Positions 35,545 through 44,900 of a stretch of 64,000 nt of DNA are shown here, piece by piece. The stretch is taken from positions 1 through 64,000 of the forward strand of contig JAJECK010000035.1 in the NCBI GenBank assembly GCA_022822085.1. Reading direction: 5' to 3'. Below the pieces are notes generated by a model that was not told where the DNA came from, ran no database searches, and saw only the letters and a list, made by a program, of their open reading frames with translations. The translations under genes and the position numbers were made by a program. Source of the stretch: Candidatus Poribacteria bacterium (lineage in GTDB: Bacteria; Poribacteria; WGA-4E; WGA-3G). Numbering within the stretch: the first letter of the stretch is position 1; each line of letters starts with the position of its first letter.

Positions 35545-37072
35545 TATGTCCTGCTGCACACCGCAGGATGTCCTCCTGCGTCAAATTGTTATTCTCAAAT
35601 TCACCTGTAATCCTACCTTCATGCAGGACCAAAACCCTATCACTCATACCCAGAATCTCTGGCAGTTCCGATGATACTAACACGATAGCAACACCTTCGT
35701 CAGCAAGTTGAGCTGTCAACGCATGAATTTCTGCCTTTGCCCCGACATCAATTCCGCGTGTCGGTTCGTCAAGAAACAAGACTTTCGGACGAGTCATCAA
35801 CCATTTCCCTAAAACGACTTTCTGCTGATTCCCGCCACTCAACTGGCGAACAGGAACATCTAACGATGCCGTTTTAATGCGGAGGGTATCGACAGATTCA
35901 CTGCTCTTTTGATACTCCATCTTACGATTTATAATACCTAATGCAGTAAGTTCTTTTGACACACCAACACCCACAAGCGTCATATTACGAACAACATCAT
36001 TATCTAAAATAAGTCCATACTGTTTCCGATCTTCACTGACTAACGCCATGCCTTGCCGTATAGCATCCTTCGGTGAACCGCACTGAACTTGGACACCATC
36101 CCTATAGACCTTACCCTTCCACTTTCCCGAGGACGCACCAAAAATAGTGTTTACTAATTCCGTCCTACCTGCCCCCATCAGTCCAGCGATACCGAGTATT
36201 TCACCACGGCGCACTGCAAAACTGATATTCTCAAGTTGTGGGGGTTCAGTCGGATATGTGCACAAATCCTCAACCTGTAACGCCACATCATCCCTATTTG
36301 TTGATGATGTGATATGTTGTCGGTCTGGATAAAATGTCGTCAACTCACGTCCAACCATCTGTGAAATCAATAGGTCTTCGGTGCATTCGTCAATTGATTG
36401 CGTTGCGACTGTTTTGCCATCACGCAACACAGTCACCTTATCAGCAAGCCGAAATATCTCTTTGAGTTTATGGGTAATATAGATACAAGCGACACCCTCC
36501 TCTCGGAGTTGCTTCAAAATTTGATGGAGGATGTTCACTTCACTTTCAGTCAACGCTGCTGTCGGTTCATCAAGCACGAGCACCCTCGCATTTCGTGCCA
36601 ACGCCTTCGCTATCTCAACAAGTTGCTGCTGACCGATACCCAGTTTATAAACCTGTCCATGTAGCGGAATGTCCAAGCCAAACTGTGCCAACAACGCGCC
36701 AACATCGTTATACAGACGCGTTTTGTCAATTATGCCAAAGCGACAAGGTTCCTGACCGAGATAGATGTTCTCTGCTACCGTCATTTCCGGTATCAATGCT
36801 AATTCCTGATGTATTACAGCAATACCGACCCGTTCTGCTTCACGCACATGACGGAAATGTTGTTCTGCCCCGTTGATAAGGAGTTGCCCATCGTAGGTAC
36901 CATGCGGATGCACCGCTCCGAGTATTTTTATCAGTGTTGATTTACCTGCACCGTTTTCACCGCAGAGCGCGTGAATCTCTCCAGAATGCACCTCAAAATT
37001 CACATCATCTAACGCACGCACACCTGGGAAATCTTTGGTAATCGCCTGCATGCTGAGAAGTGGCACTTCCAT
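35528..37072 (-). CDS. Sugar ABC transporter ATP-binding protein (RbsA/MglA-type, two ATPase domains)
   Basis: The 514-residue protein is a tandem ATPase of a simple-sugar importer. Domain 1 has Walker A LCGENGAGKSTLIKILG (about 34-50), LGIGQQQLVEIAKALA and LVLDEPTAAL. Domain 2 has a degenerate Walker A (IAGLMGAGRTELVNTIFG) and an intact LSGGNQQKVVLGKW with LFLDEPTRGIDVG. This asymmetry is normal for the family. The permease and binding-protein genes are not adjacent. It has a strong promoter at 37105-37133, and tsaE and the glycosyltransferase follow in overlap. Confidence 0.92.
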   Translation of the reverse strand: MEVPLLSMQAITKDFPGVRALDDVNFEVHSGEIHALCGENGAGKSTLIKILGAVHPHGTYDGQLLINGAEQHFRHVREAERVGIAVIHQELALIPEMTVAENIYLGQEPCRFGIIDKTRLYNDVGALLAQFGLDIPLHGQVYKLGIGQQQLVEIAKALARNARVLVLDEPTAALTESEVNILHQILKQLREEGVACIYITHKLKEIFRLADKVTVLRDGKTVATQSIDECTEDLLISQMVGRELTTFYPDRQHITSSTNRDDVALQVEDLCTYPTEPPQLENISFAVRRGEILGIAGLMGAGRTELVNTIFGASSGKWKGKVYRDGVQVQCGSPKDAIRQGMALVSEDRKQYGLILDNDVVRNMTLVGVGVSKELTALGIINRKMEYQKSSESVDTLRIKTASLDVPVRQLSGGNQQKVVLGKWLMTRPKVLFLDEPTRGIDVGAKAEIHALTAQLADEGVAIVLVSSELPEILGMSDRVLVLHEGRITGEFENNNLTQEDILRCAAGHNGKDS

Positions 37073-37104
37073 ACTATTGATACTCCAATACTGACATTTC
37101 TGTT

Positions 37105-37133
37105 ATTATAGCAAGAAAAAACAAGGCATTCAA
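37105..37133 (-). promoter_or_regulatory. Sigma-70 promoter of the sugar ABC ATPase-tsaE-glycosyltransferase operon
   Basis: On the minus strand TTGAAT (37133-37128) and a perfect TATAAT (37110-37105) are spaced 17 bases, about 30 bases from the ATG at 37072. A 24-base sequence at 37150-37173 upstream of it recurs exactly at 45388-45411, upstream of the ileS promoter. Confidence 0.7.
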
Positions 37134-37149
37134 GTTTTTTGTCAGTATC

Positions 37150-37173
37150 GCAGGGTTATTTAGTTTTAAGAAT
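37150..37173. repeat. 24-base direct repeat, copy 1 (upstream of the ABC ATPase promoter)
   Basis: Begins GCAGGGTTATTTAG and ends TTTTAAGAAT; identical to 45388-45411. Both copies lie just upstream of the -35 box of a minus-strand gene (the ABC ATPase and ileS). Confidence 0.75.
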
Positions 37174-37239
37174 TTTCAGTTTGTGAGTTTAACTGTTAGT
37201 CCAATATATCGATTTGATTTTGCATATCAGATTATGACT

Positions 37240-37565
37240 CTTTAGTCCCGTAGGGACGATATGTTTATAGAGGACGAATTTCCTACATGTCTTTAGTCCC
37301 GTAGGGACGATATGTTTATAGATCATGCATGAACACGATGTTCTTCAGTCCCGTAGGGACGGAATGTTTATAGAAAAATGCTGTCACCACCTCTCTTTAG
37401 TCCCGTAGGGACGATATGTTTATATAATCCCGTCGGACCACAGATATCGTCCAGACAGAGCTGGTCCCTAATTCCTGCACGATCTATAAACATATCGTCC
37501 CTACGGGACTAAAGAGGGTTTGAATGACGTTTTTCTATAAACATATCGTCCCTACGGGACTGAAG
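37240..37565. repeat. CRISPR-like palindromic repeat cluster, four forward and two inverted units
   Basis: A 31-base unit beginning CTTTAGTCCCGTAGGGACGA and ending TGTTTATAG occurs at 37240-37270, 37291-37321, 37343-37373 and 37395-37425, then inverted at 37484-37514 and 37535-37565. Spacers are unique and 20-21 bases. The third and sixth units share a CTTCAG variant, and the third also has GGAATG. The core GTCCC-GTA-GGGAC is a hairpin. Two more units lie at 59895-59925 and 59945-59975. Spacers are too short and the orientation flips, and there are no cas genes, so this is not a normal CRISPR array. Confidence 0.8.
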
Positions 37566-37711
37566 AGCATTATTCAAAATCAAAAATCCTTAAATTGATG
37601 CCTATGGGGGGTAATCTCACCGTCCCCATGAGAAATGGACTTTGCAAGACCGATTTGTGTATCCACCTAAAGATAAAAGAATTCCAGGGAATTCCAAGAT
37701 AAAAAAAGTCC

Positions 37712-37740
37712 TTGCACAACTCATGCCTTTTTGCTATACT
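37712..37740 (+). promoter_or_regulatory. Candidate promoter upstream of the interrupted gene at 38060
   Basis: TTGCAC at 37712-37717 and TATACT at 37735-37740 have a 17-base spacer. The next 320 bases to the ATG at 38060 hold no ORF but do contain possible stems (CTGCCGA...TCGGCAG near 37804-37845), so either a long leader or a small RNA may be made. Confidence 0.4.
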
Positions 37741-38059
37741 ATAAATAGATGTTATAAATTCATGCGACTTTTGATGAGTTGGCATGGAGAACATCAAAGG
37801 GGCAGCTGCCGAGACGTACAATAAAGTTTCGGTGTGTCGGCAGTATTAAAAGCAAACCATATCGCCGACACTAGCTCTGCCGTAATACGAGTACGACAGT
37901 GCTGGTTTCTATCATACTATATTATAGACCTCTTGTCTATGGAATTGAATAGAGACCAGCTGACCCGATAGGAATACACACAAAAACCTTCCTATTTGTC
38001 AAATCACTGTCAAACCTCAAACAAGTCCTAACTTTCATTTGACAATAAGGAGAAAACAA

Positions 38060-38947
38060 ATGTTTAAATATAAGGCTATTCTCATCGCAGTGATCCTCAC
38101 TGCATTGTTGTTCGTAAGTTTTATTAATAGTAATTATGCCGTTGAGACGACGTTTCCCGTTGGGCATAAACCAATTGTAATTGAAGAACTGAGGTCTTAC
38201 AATAACATAAGCACAGAATACAATTACAGTTCTCCCTACTTCACTTTCTATATCAAAACCGATAGACCTTTTTCTTATATCTTTTGGTTTGTTGACAATG
38301 CTTATGAAGGCATGAGCGTGGGAGACGGTAACAAAACCGATACTTATTTCGGTTTTCCCAATTTACCCGGAAACATATAAGGCAAAGAGTATGAGATAAA
38401 GGCAATTGCTTGGCCACCTGAACCGGGTAATTTCCAGGTAGGCACTGAAATCTACGATTTTACGGTGGTGAAACCGATCTGGTTGTATGAAGTAGGTCCA
38501 AATACAGGTGCCCGGGTCTCCTTAGAGATTTCAAGGTTCTACTATGACGGTTCGTCTATTATTATGGATTCTACCATCTATGCCCGTAACCCAACAGATA
38601 ATCCAGGGGAGATAATAGTTTCGCCGTGGTTCTGGACGCAGAAATACGACGCACCCGATGGTAGAGGGGAAGATGAACATCGAGATACCAAACCCTCCGA
38701 AGTTATTGCCGTCGGTGAAACCTCTCAGTATTTTACCCCCGGTCCTAATACGGACCCCGAGGAGGAGCTCGGCGGCGGGCAACCCTTCCATCGTAATATC
38801 GGCACACTGGAAAAAGACAAGGAGGTTTATTATAAAGCGCATGCGCACCTGCAAGTGGACGGCGGGGGTGTAGACAGCTGGGAAGTAGATACACAATCTC
38901 AGACAGTTACAGCGGCTGTAACGTTTACTTGGGAAGATGGTCCATAA
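38060..38947 (+). pseudogene. Secreted protein gene interrupted by an in-frame TAA
   Basis: ATG 38060 follows AAGGAGA and starts a signal peptide (MFKYKAILIAVILTALLF). The frame stops at TAA 38378-38380 after 106 codons, then resumes in the same frame (GKEYEIKAIAWPPEPGNFQVG) and runs to 38947. Without the stop, it gives a protein of about 295 residues. A single base change from TAT or CAA-like codon could explain the stop, so this looks like a recent nonsense mutation. No known domain is recognised in either half; the second half has WFWTQKYDAPDGRGEDEHRD. The next gene begins right behind. Confidence 0.65.
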
Positions 38948-38959
38948 CCCTATTGCAAC

Positions 38960-38980
38960 GGCAGGGGACATGCCCCTGCC
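38960..38980 (+). promoter_or_regulatory. Hairpin just upstream of the TolB-like gene's ribosome site
   Basis: GGCAGGGG (38960-38967) pairs with CCCCTGCC (38973-38980) around a 5-base loop. The Shine-Dalgarno TAAGGAG lies at 38992-38998. The downstream copy of the gene (40291) has a very similar leader, so the whole segment was duplicated. Confidence 0.5.
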
Positions 38981-39005
38981 ACTTCTTCTTTTAAGGAGCA
39001 GACCC

Positions 39006-40013
39006 GTGAAAAGACACAAAGTTTTTTTGTTATCCTTACTGCTACTGCTTATGTCGACCGTGGTTACCCATGCCAAAATCGTTTTTGATTCAGAACGCAA
39101 CGGTATTGATGGTGTCTACGTGATGGACGATGACGGCAGCAACCAGACACTGCTTATCGACACGTTCCGTCCCTACTCACCGAGTTGGTCTCCCGACGGC
39201 AGACAGATTGTATTTAAAAGACCTGGTAGTTTTCTTTACTTGATGAATTCAGACGGCACAAACATTCGGCAACTCACAAAAGCGGATTATATCAATAGAG
39301 CTTCATTTTCACCGGACGGCAAATTTCTCGTTTTTAAGAGAAGGATTGATTGGAAAGACCGCACCATCGTACTCAATATAGAAACGGGAAAGATGAAAGA
39401 GATCTCGGATTTCTGGGGTAACCACCATGATTGGGCACCAGATGGCAAGCATATAATATGTGCAGAACCTTGGACGGACGGTGTCAATAATACGATTTGG
39501 ATTATGGAAGCGGATGGTCACAACCTACGCCCACTGGTCCCCGCAGCGGCTGCCGGCGGCGAATTCACGATTCGCCGTGACTCTCCGCGTTGGTCGCCTG
39601 ATAGTCAACAGATCGTGTTCCTCCAGGTAGAGTGGAAACGCGCGGCGGGGGGAAAATTTTTTTATAAGGCGTTTCGGTATATGACATGTAATCGCAACGG
39701 AACAAACCTCAGATCGCTCCATATACCGAAGGACATGGAAGGGATTTACGTTGACTGGATGGATGACGGTGAATCTATCGTTTTTAGCGCGAAGGCTGAC
39801 ATCCCTTTGAACCAACCGCTACCGCATGATTTTGAGTTTCCGCCACCGAATATCTACAAGTATCATATTCGCACCCGTGTGATGACACGGCTCACAAACC
39901 ATCCAGGCAGGGATGTGACAATAGATTGGATCAGTGATGATGTGCTACCTGTCCCGCCGCAAGGCAAAAAAAAAGTAACGTGGGGGACGGTCAAACAACA
40001 GGGCAGTGAATAG
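39006..40013 (+). CDS. Secreted TolB-like beta-propeller (WD40-like PD40) protein
   Basis: The start is taken at GTG 39006, after TAAGGAG, giving a protein of about 335 residues with a signal peptide (MKRHKVFLLSLLLLLMSTVVTHA); the frame upstream is open to 38937 but has no ribosome site. Repeats of IVFDSERNGIDGVYVMDDDGSNQTLL and PSWSPDGRQIVF, typical of TolB/PD40 blades, run through the protein. It ends VPPQGKKKVTWGTVKQQGSE, one of the four shared tails. It is probably periplasmic or surface bound. A truncated copy of this gene lies at 40291. Confidence 0.8.
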   Translation: MKRHKVFLLSLLLLLMSTVVTHAKIVFDSERNGIDGVYVMDDDGSNQTLLIDTFRPYSPSWSPDGRQIVFKRPGSFLYLMNSDGTNIRQLTKADYINRASFSPDGKFLVFKRRIDWKDRTIVLNIETGKMKEISDFWGNHHDWAPDGKHIICAEPWTDGVNNTIWIMEADGHNLRPLVPAAAAGGEFTIRRDSPRWSPDSQQIVFLQVEWKRAAGGKFFYKAFRYMTCNRNGTNLRSLHIPKDMEGIYVDWMDDGESIVFSAKADIPLNQPLPHDFEFPPPNIYKYHIRTRVMTRLTNHPGRDVTIDWISDDVLPVPPQGKKKVTWGTVKQQGSE

Positions 40014-40290
40014 CCTTTAACCTCCCTAACTCCCCTTATCAAGGGGAATTGGGGCATGCACCCCTTATGCATCAATTTAGCGGAGATTTAAAGGTAGCAG
40101 GCACACTCCGTGGGTCCTCCGTCCGCAAGCGAAAAGATCACGGCACACGGTGTCTGCGGACTACTTTCAGAAAACTATTATCGTGAACGGCACACGGCGT
40201 GTGCGGACTACTTTGCGGACGTATTTTAAATTGACGCTTATGGGGAATTGGGCATGCCCCCTGCCACTTCTTCTTTTAAGGAGCAGAACC
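40014..40290. repeat. Intergenic stretch with dispersed palindromes
   Basis: No gene is seen in these 277 bases. They hold CCCCTTATCAAGGGG (near 40033), and two copies of a motif around GGCACACGG(T/C)GT(C/G)TGCGGACTACTTT (near 40142 and 40191), the second a palindrome GCACACGGCGTGTGC. The last 50 bases repeat the leader of the TolB-like gene upstream. Confidence 0.6.
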
Positions 40291-40504
40291 GTGAAAAGAC
40301 ACAAAGTTGTTATGGTGTGCCTGTTACTGCTACTGCTTGCGTCGACCTTAGCCCATGCCAAAATCGTTTTTGATTCAGAACGCAATGGTATTGATGGGGT
40401 CTACGTGATAGACGATGACGGCAGCAACCAGACACTGCTTACCGACGAGTTCCGTGCCCACTCACCGAGTTGGTCTCCCGACGGCAGACAGATTGTATTT
40501 ACTA
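40291..40504 (+). pseudogene. TolB-like gene truncated by the IS element
   Basis: GTG 40291, again after TTAAGGAG, starts MKRHKVVMVCLLLLLLASTLAHAKIVFDSERNGIDGVY and continues as in the gene at 39006 for about 71 codons up to GRQIVFT. The IS5-family element begins at 40505, and the 3' remainder is not found beyond it (41376 on). So the copy is dead. Upstream leader and first 70 codons are close to the intact paralogue. Confidence 0.8.
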
Positions 40505-41374
40505 CAGCATATCTCATAAATATTTTAATGACATACGTATGCAAGCAGTACAAAACCTAAATAATTTTCAGCATAATATTCCCAACGAACGACTAAACGC
40601 CGAAAATCCTCCAACCAACTGAAAAATCTTTCTACTTTGAAACGACGCTTGGACCGTCGCAAACGCCGACCATCCTGTGTCGCCTGTTTTTTGCGATTCT
40701 TTTTATGAGGGGCTACCATTTCAATACCACGCCCCCTCAAAGACGCATCTAAAGGATCAGAGTCATAGGCTTTGTCCCCAATCAACACAGCGGGGTCTTC
40801 GGAGGTCCAACAGGCATCCAACGCCAGTTCAACCAAGCGCACTTCATGACAGGAAGCACTTATAATCAGAACACTCACAGGCCTACCGCTTTTTTCTGTC
40901 CTAGCTACCAGTTTTGTCCCTTTGCCACACTTCGTTGGACCCACACAAGTACCACCTTTCTTCGCAGGAACGAATTTCGCATCAATACAGCACTCACTCA
41001 TATCTATTTTTTTTCGCTTCTCAAGCATTTCTGTGAGTGCATTTGAACTTTTTCAAGCGTTCCATCCCTTGACCATTGCTGAAAACGACGATGACAAGTT
41101 TGGTAGGATGGATACTTTTCCGGTCCATCCCGCCAAGGTGTGCCTGTTCGCAACACCCAGAGTATCCCATCTAATACTTCTCTATTATCACGCCAAGGTC
41201 TGCCTTGTTTACCTGATGGGAGTTCAGGTAACAGCGGTTCAATGATTTCCCATTTTTTATCGCTGAGTTCCATTCAAATCATCTCCTAACTTTCATATCT
41301 TTTCAAAAGTTTAACAGAGATGATAATTTTTTAAAAGTTTTAATTTCAATTATTACTATTTATGAGATACGCTG
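40505..41374 (-). mobile_element. IS5-family insertion sequence (IS427-like)
   Basis: About 870 bases with terminal inverted repeats CAGCATATCTCATAAAT (40505-40521) and ATTTATGAGATACGCTG (41358-41374), one mismatch apart, each flanked by TA (40503-40504, 41375-41376), as expected for target TA duplications. It holds two overlapping ORFs of transposase on the minus strand. It sits in a TolB-like gene. The MITE at 30124-30247 has the same ends. Confidence 0.85.
40525..41273 (-). CDS. IS5-family transposase made by -1 frameshifting of two ORFs
   Basis: ORF A (41004-41273, 89 aa, from MELSDKKWEIIEPLLPELPSG) has the DUF4096 N-terminal domain and ORF B (40525-41028) has the DDE domain: DAKFVPAKKGG (D1), VLIGDKAYDSD (D2) and ERFFSWLEDFRRLVVRWEYY (E). 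The frames meet at a run of eight A on the minus strand (41014-41007). ORF A ends GAA AAA AAA TAG there; slipping back one base at the run gives ...KK IDMSECCIDAKF, which joins ORF A to ORF B exactly. So a -1 programmed frameshift is predicted. Confidence 0.8.
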
Positions 41375-41418
41375 TAAATAACCGTAATTTTTACTTGATT
41401 TTTTGTTACGTTACAGTG

Positions 41419-41537
41419 TAATACCAATTCTATAAATGTTTATCCCATGAAGAGTTGTTATGCTTGTCTTGAAATACCGCACAAACTGGAAGTTTATGGG
41501 ACATTAAAGAGACTTTAATTATCAGAAATGGTATAAT
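41419..41537. repeat. MITE-like element with TACCAATTCT ends
   Basis: Ends TAATACCAATTCT (41419-41431) and AGAAATGGTATAATA (41524-41538) match those at 6716-6868. Inside, TTTATCCCAT and ATGGGACATT form a further imperfect palindrome. No gene is present. Confidence 0.55.
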
Positions 41538-41592
41538 ATTATGTATAGCAAGTAAACCAAATCCATGCAATGTTGAATTCAGGATATCCTAA

Positions 41593-41922
41593 ATGTTGAA
41601 TAAATATCTATCTCTTTCTGTTTTTTTCATTCTCAGCATAATTTTGACGGTAATATCGTCTTATGGATTGTCATTTCTTATCGTCCCACACCATCCTATA
41701 GATCCATATCAACTTATGGAAGAAATGACAAACTCTGGTGAGAGAGTTACATCGGACTGGTGGGATGAGGTATACATACCTGAAAAACACCATGAACGCT
41801 TTGCCATACTTGGAGAAAAACGGGAAGATGTGTTTAAAATACTATTGATAATGACGCTTCCCCTGGTTTCCTGTGGTTGTTGGCTGGTATTCATTAGGCA
41901 CCGGTGGTTAGTTAGCGTGTAG
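41593..41922 (+). CDS. Small membrane protein, function unknown
   Basis: The 109-residue product has two hydrophobic segments (LSVFFILSIILTVISSYGL near the start and VFKILLIMTLPLVSCGCWLVF at the end) joined by an acidic loop (WWDEVYIPEKHHERF). No family is recognised. It stops two bases before the end of ileS on the other strand, so they converge. It is short, so certainty is limited. Confidence 0.5.
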   Translation: MLNKYLSLSVFFILSIILTVISSYGLSFLIVPHHPIDPYQLMEEMTNSGERVTSDWWDEVYIPEKHHERFAILGEKREDVFKILLIMTLPLVSCGCWLVFIRHRWLVSV

Positions 41923-41924
41923 GA

Positions 41925-44900
41925 CTACACCTGCTCAACACTCAACGTAGCAGGTTCACCGTTGAGATTCTGATCTACACTAAACGCCTTCTTACTTGCC
42001 GATTCAACCACTTCAGTCGTCAAAGTCTCACTCAAAATATACTCCCGATGTGCTTCAAATGCCTCCGATACAAGCGCAGATGATGTTTTCACACTGAGCT
42101 TAATCCGATCAGACACATTAAAATCCGCATCCTTTCGCATGTTTTGGATTTTATTGACAAGTTCGCGCGCCATCCCTTCAAGCACTAATTCGTGTGTCAG
42201 TTCCGTTGACAATGCGACAAATTTCCTCGCATCCACCACTACAAAGAAACCTTCTCTATTCTGTGTCTGCACGTCGATTTCTGACTGCTCAAGGGTGTAG
42301 GTCTCACCGGATGCATCAATTTCTAAACTCCCATTCGCTTCCAATTCCGATTTCAACTGCATCGCATCCGCAGTAGCGAGTGCTTTAGCGATTGCCTGCA
42401 CACCCTTGCCATACTTCGGTCCCAACACCTTGAAGTTCGGTTTGAGAGTCACCTGTGCAAACGTGTCCAACTCTTCTGTAAATACGATTTCTTTAACATT
42501 CAACTCATCGTGAACGAAGGAGGATAGACGATTGACAGTCTCTTTTTCCGCTTCTGATAGTCCGCCGAGTGTGATTTCAGCAAGTGGTTGACGCGTCTTA
42601 ATACCGGAACGATTCCGAGCAGCATGCCCCATACTGATAACCTCGCGTGTGAAAGCCATATCGTCTTCTAACGTGGCATCTATTAACGCATCATCTGCAT
42701 TCGGGTATTCTGCAAGGTGAACGCTCAGCGGTGCATCGGAGTCAAGCGAACAGACTAAGTTGCGATAGAGCTCATCTGCCAAGAACGGAATAAACGGTGC
42801 AGCAAGTTTCGCAACAGTCACAAGCACCTCATACAACGTGGCATAAGCTGCGTGTTTGTCTTGTCCTGCCTCCGCGCCCCAAAAGCGGCCACGGGAACGA
42901 CGAACATACCAGTTGCTAAGGTCATCCACAAACGCTTCAATAGCTCGTGGTGCATTCGTCAGATGGTAATTCTCCATGTCGTCTCGCACCTTATTGATCA
43001 AGGTCCGCAATCGGGACAAAATCCATCTGTCTATCATCGCACGTTCAGAAACCGGTGGTGCATCTTGCCACGGCGCGCGAGGTTGGAAAACCTCGCCAGC
43101 AATTTCCAAATTGGCATACATCACGAAGAAACTATAGACATTGTGTAGTGTTCCCATGAACTTCTTCAACGCTTCATCAATGCTTTCCGGTTGGAAAGTC
43201 CGTTGTGCCCAAGGCGGAGAGCCAGTGAACATATACCACCGCATCGCATCTGCACCCTGCTCATTCAAAATCGTCCACGGGTCTACTGTGTTACCTCGAC
43301 TTTTGCTCATTTTCTGCCCATCGGAAGCGAGTATCAACTCAAGACAGAGGCAGTTTTTATATGCAGGTTTGTCGTATAGAAGTGTGCCAGTTGCCAACAG
43401 ACTGTAGAACCAACCACGAGTCTGGTCAATTCCTTCCGAGATGAAGTCGACAGGATAGGTACGTTCAAATAACTCCTTGTTTTCAAAAGGATAGTGCCAT
43501 TGTGCCGTGTGTGCACAACCTGAGTCAAACCAACAATCAATCACATCCTGAATGCGATGCATTGTGCCGCTACACTTCTCACAAGTCAGCACAACGTCGT
43601 CAACATAGGGACGGTGGAGTTCAATATCATCAGGCACATCACGACCGAGTTCCTTCAGTTCCGCAATACTACCAACGCAGTGTTGATGTCCACAATCGTC
43701 ACATATCCAAATAGGAAGCGGTGTTCCCCAATAACGTTCCCGACTCAATCCCCAGTCAATGTTGTTTTCCAACCAGTTACCAAACCTGCCATCTTTGATA
43801 TGCTCAGGATACCAGTTGATCTCCTGATTGTGCTGACGCATCTGGTCTCGGATTGCAGTCGTCCGGATAAACCACGATTCACGCGCATAATACAACAACG
43901 GGTTATCACATCGCCAACAGAACGGATATTGGTGTGTGTACTCAGCTGCCTTGAACAACAACCCACGTTCATCTAAGTTTTCTATGATCATCGGGTCGGC
44001 ATCTTTGACATATTCACCTGACCACACATCCTTAACTTCTGGGACAAACTTACCATCCGCACCCACCAACTGCACAAACGGTAGATTGTGTTTTTGACCG
44101 ATATCGTAGTCATCTTGACCAAAAGCAGGTGCGATATGGACTAATCCGCTTCCCTCTGTGGTCGTTACGAAGTCACCAGGGACAATATAATAGGACTTTT
44201 CGTCATGCTCTCCAGCATCAAAAAGCGGTTCATATTCCCAATCGAGTAGGTCGCTGCCCTTATAGTTTTCAACAATCTGTGGAGGTTCATCACCAAATAA
44301 TCCTTGCATGCATTCCTTTGCAAGGATAAGTTTTTTACCATTTTCTTCAACAGCGACATAATCGTCCTCTTCACCGACAGCAACAGCGACGTTTGAAGGC
44401 AACGTCCACGGAGTCGTTGTCCACACAAGCAGATAGGTCCCTTCTCTATTCTTCAGTGGAAATCGTACAAAGATGGACGGGTCAGCTACCTCTTGGTAAC
44501 CGAGTGCAACTTCATGACTTGCCAACGTTGTCCCACACCGATAGCAATACGGCTGCACCTTATGTCCCTGATACAGCAGTTTTTTGTCCCAGGCTTGCCG
44601 CAACACCCACCACACACTCTCAATATAATCATTTGACAACGTAATATACGCTTCATCTAAGTTCACCCAGAATCCGATACGTTCCGTCATCTCACGCCAA
44701 TCCTGCTCATATTGGAAGACGTTTTCCTTGCACTTCTCAATAAAGTTTTGAACACCGTAAGCCTCTAATTCCGCTTTATTTCTGATGTTGAGTTGTTTCT
44801 CCACCTGATACTCAACAGGAAGTCCGTGCGTGTCCCAACCTGCTTTTCTGTGGACATAATGTCCAGTCATCGTCTTATATCGGCACACAGCGTCCTTCAT

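Noticed and set aside
37240-37565. CRISPR array
   Set aside because: Spacers are only 20-21 bases, the last two units are inverted, units carry a strong internal palindrome and are also found far away, and there are no cas genes.
38378-38380. Recoding of TAA as an amino acid
   Set aside because: Other genes here use TAA, TAG and TGA as normal stops, and no recoding structure is evident; a mutation is simpler.
38531-39100. 189-codon ORF on the minus strand
   Set aside because: It is antisense to the gene with the in-frame stop and to the TolB-like gene, and has no recognisable domain or ribosome site.
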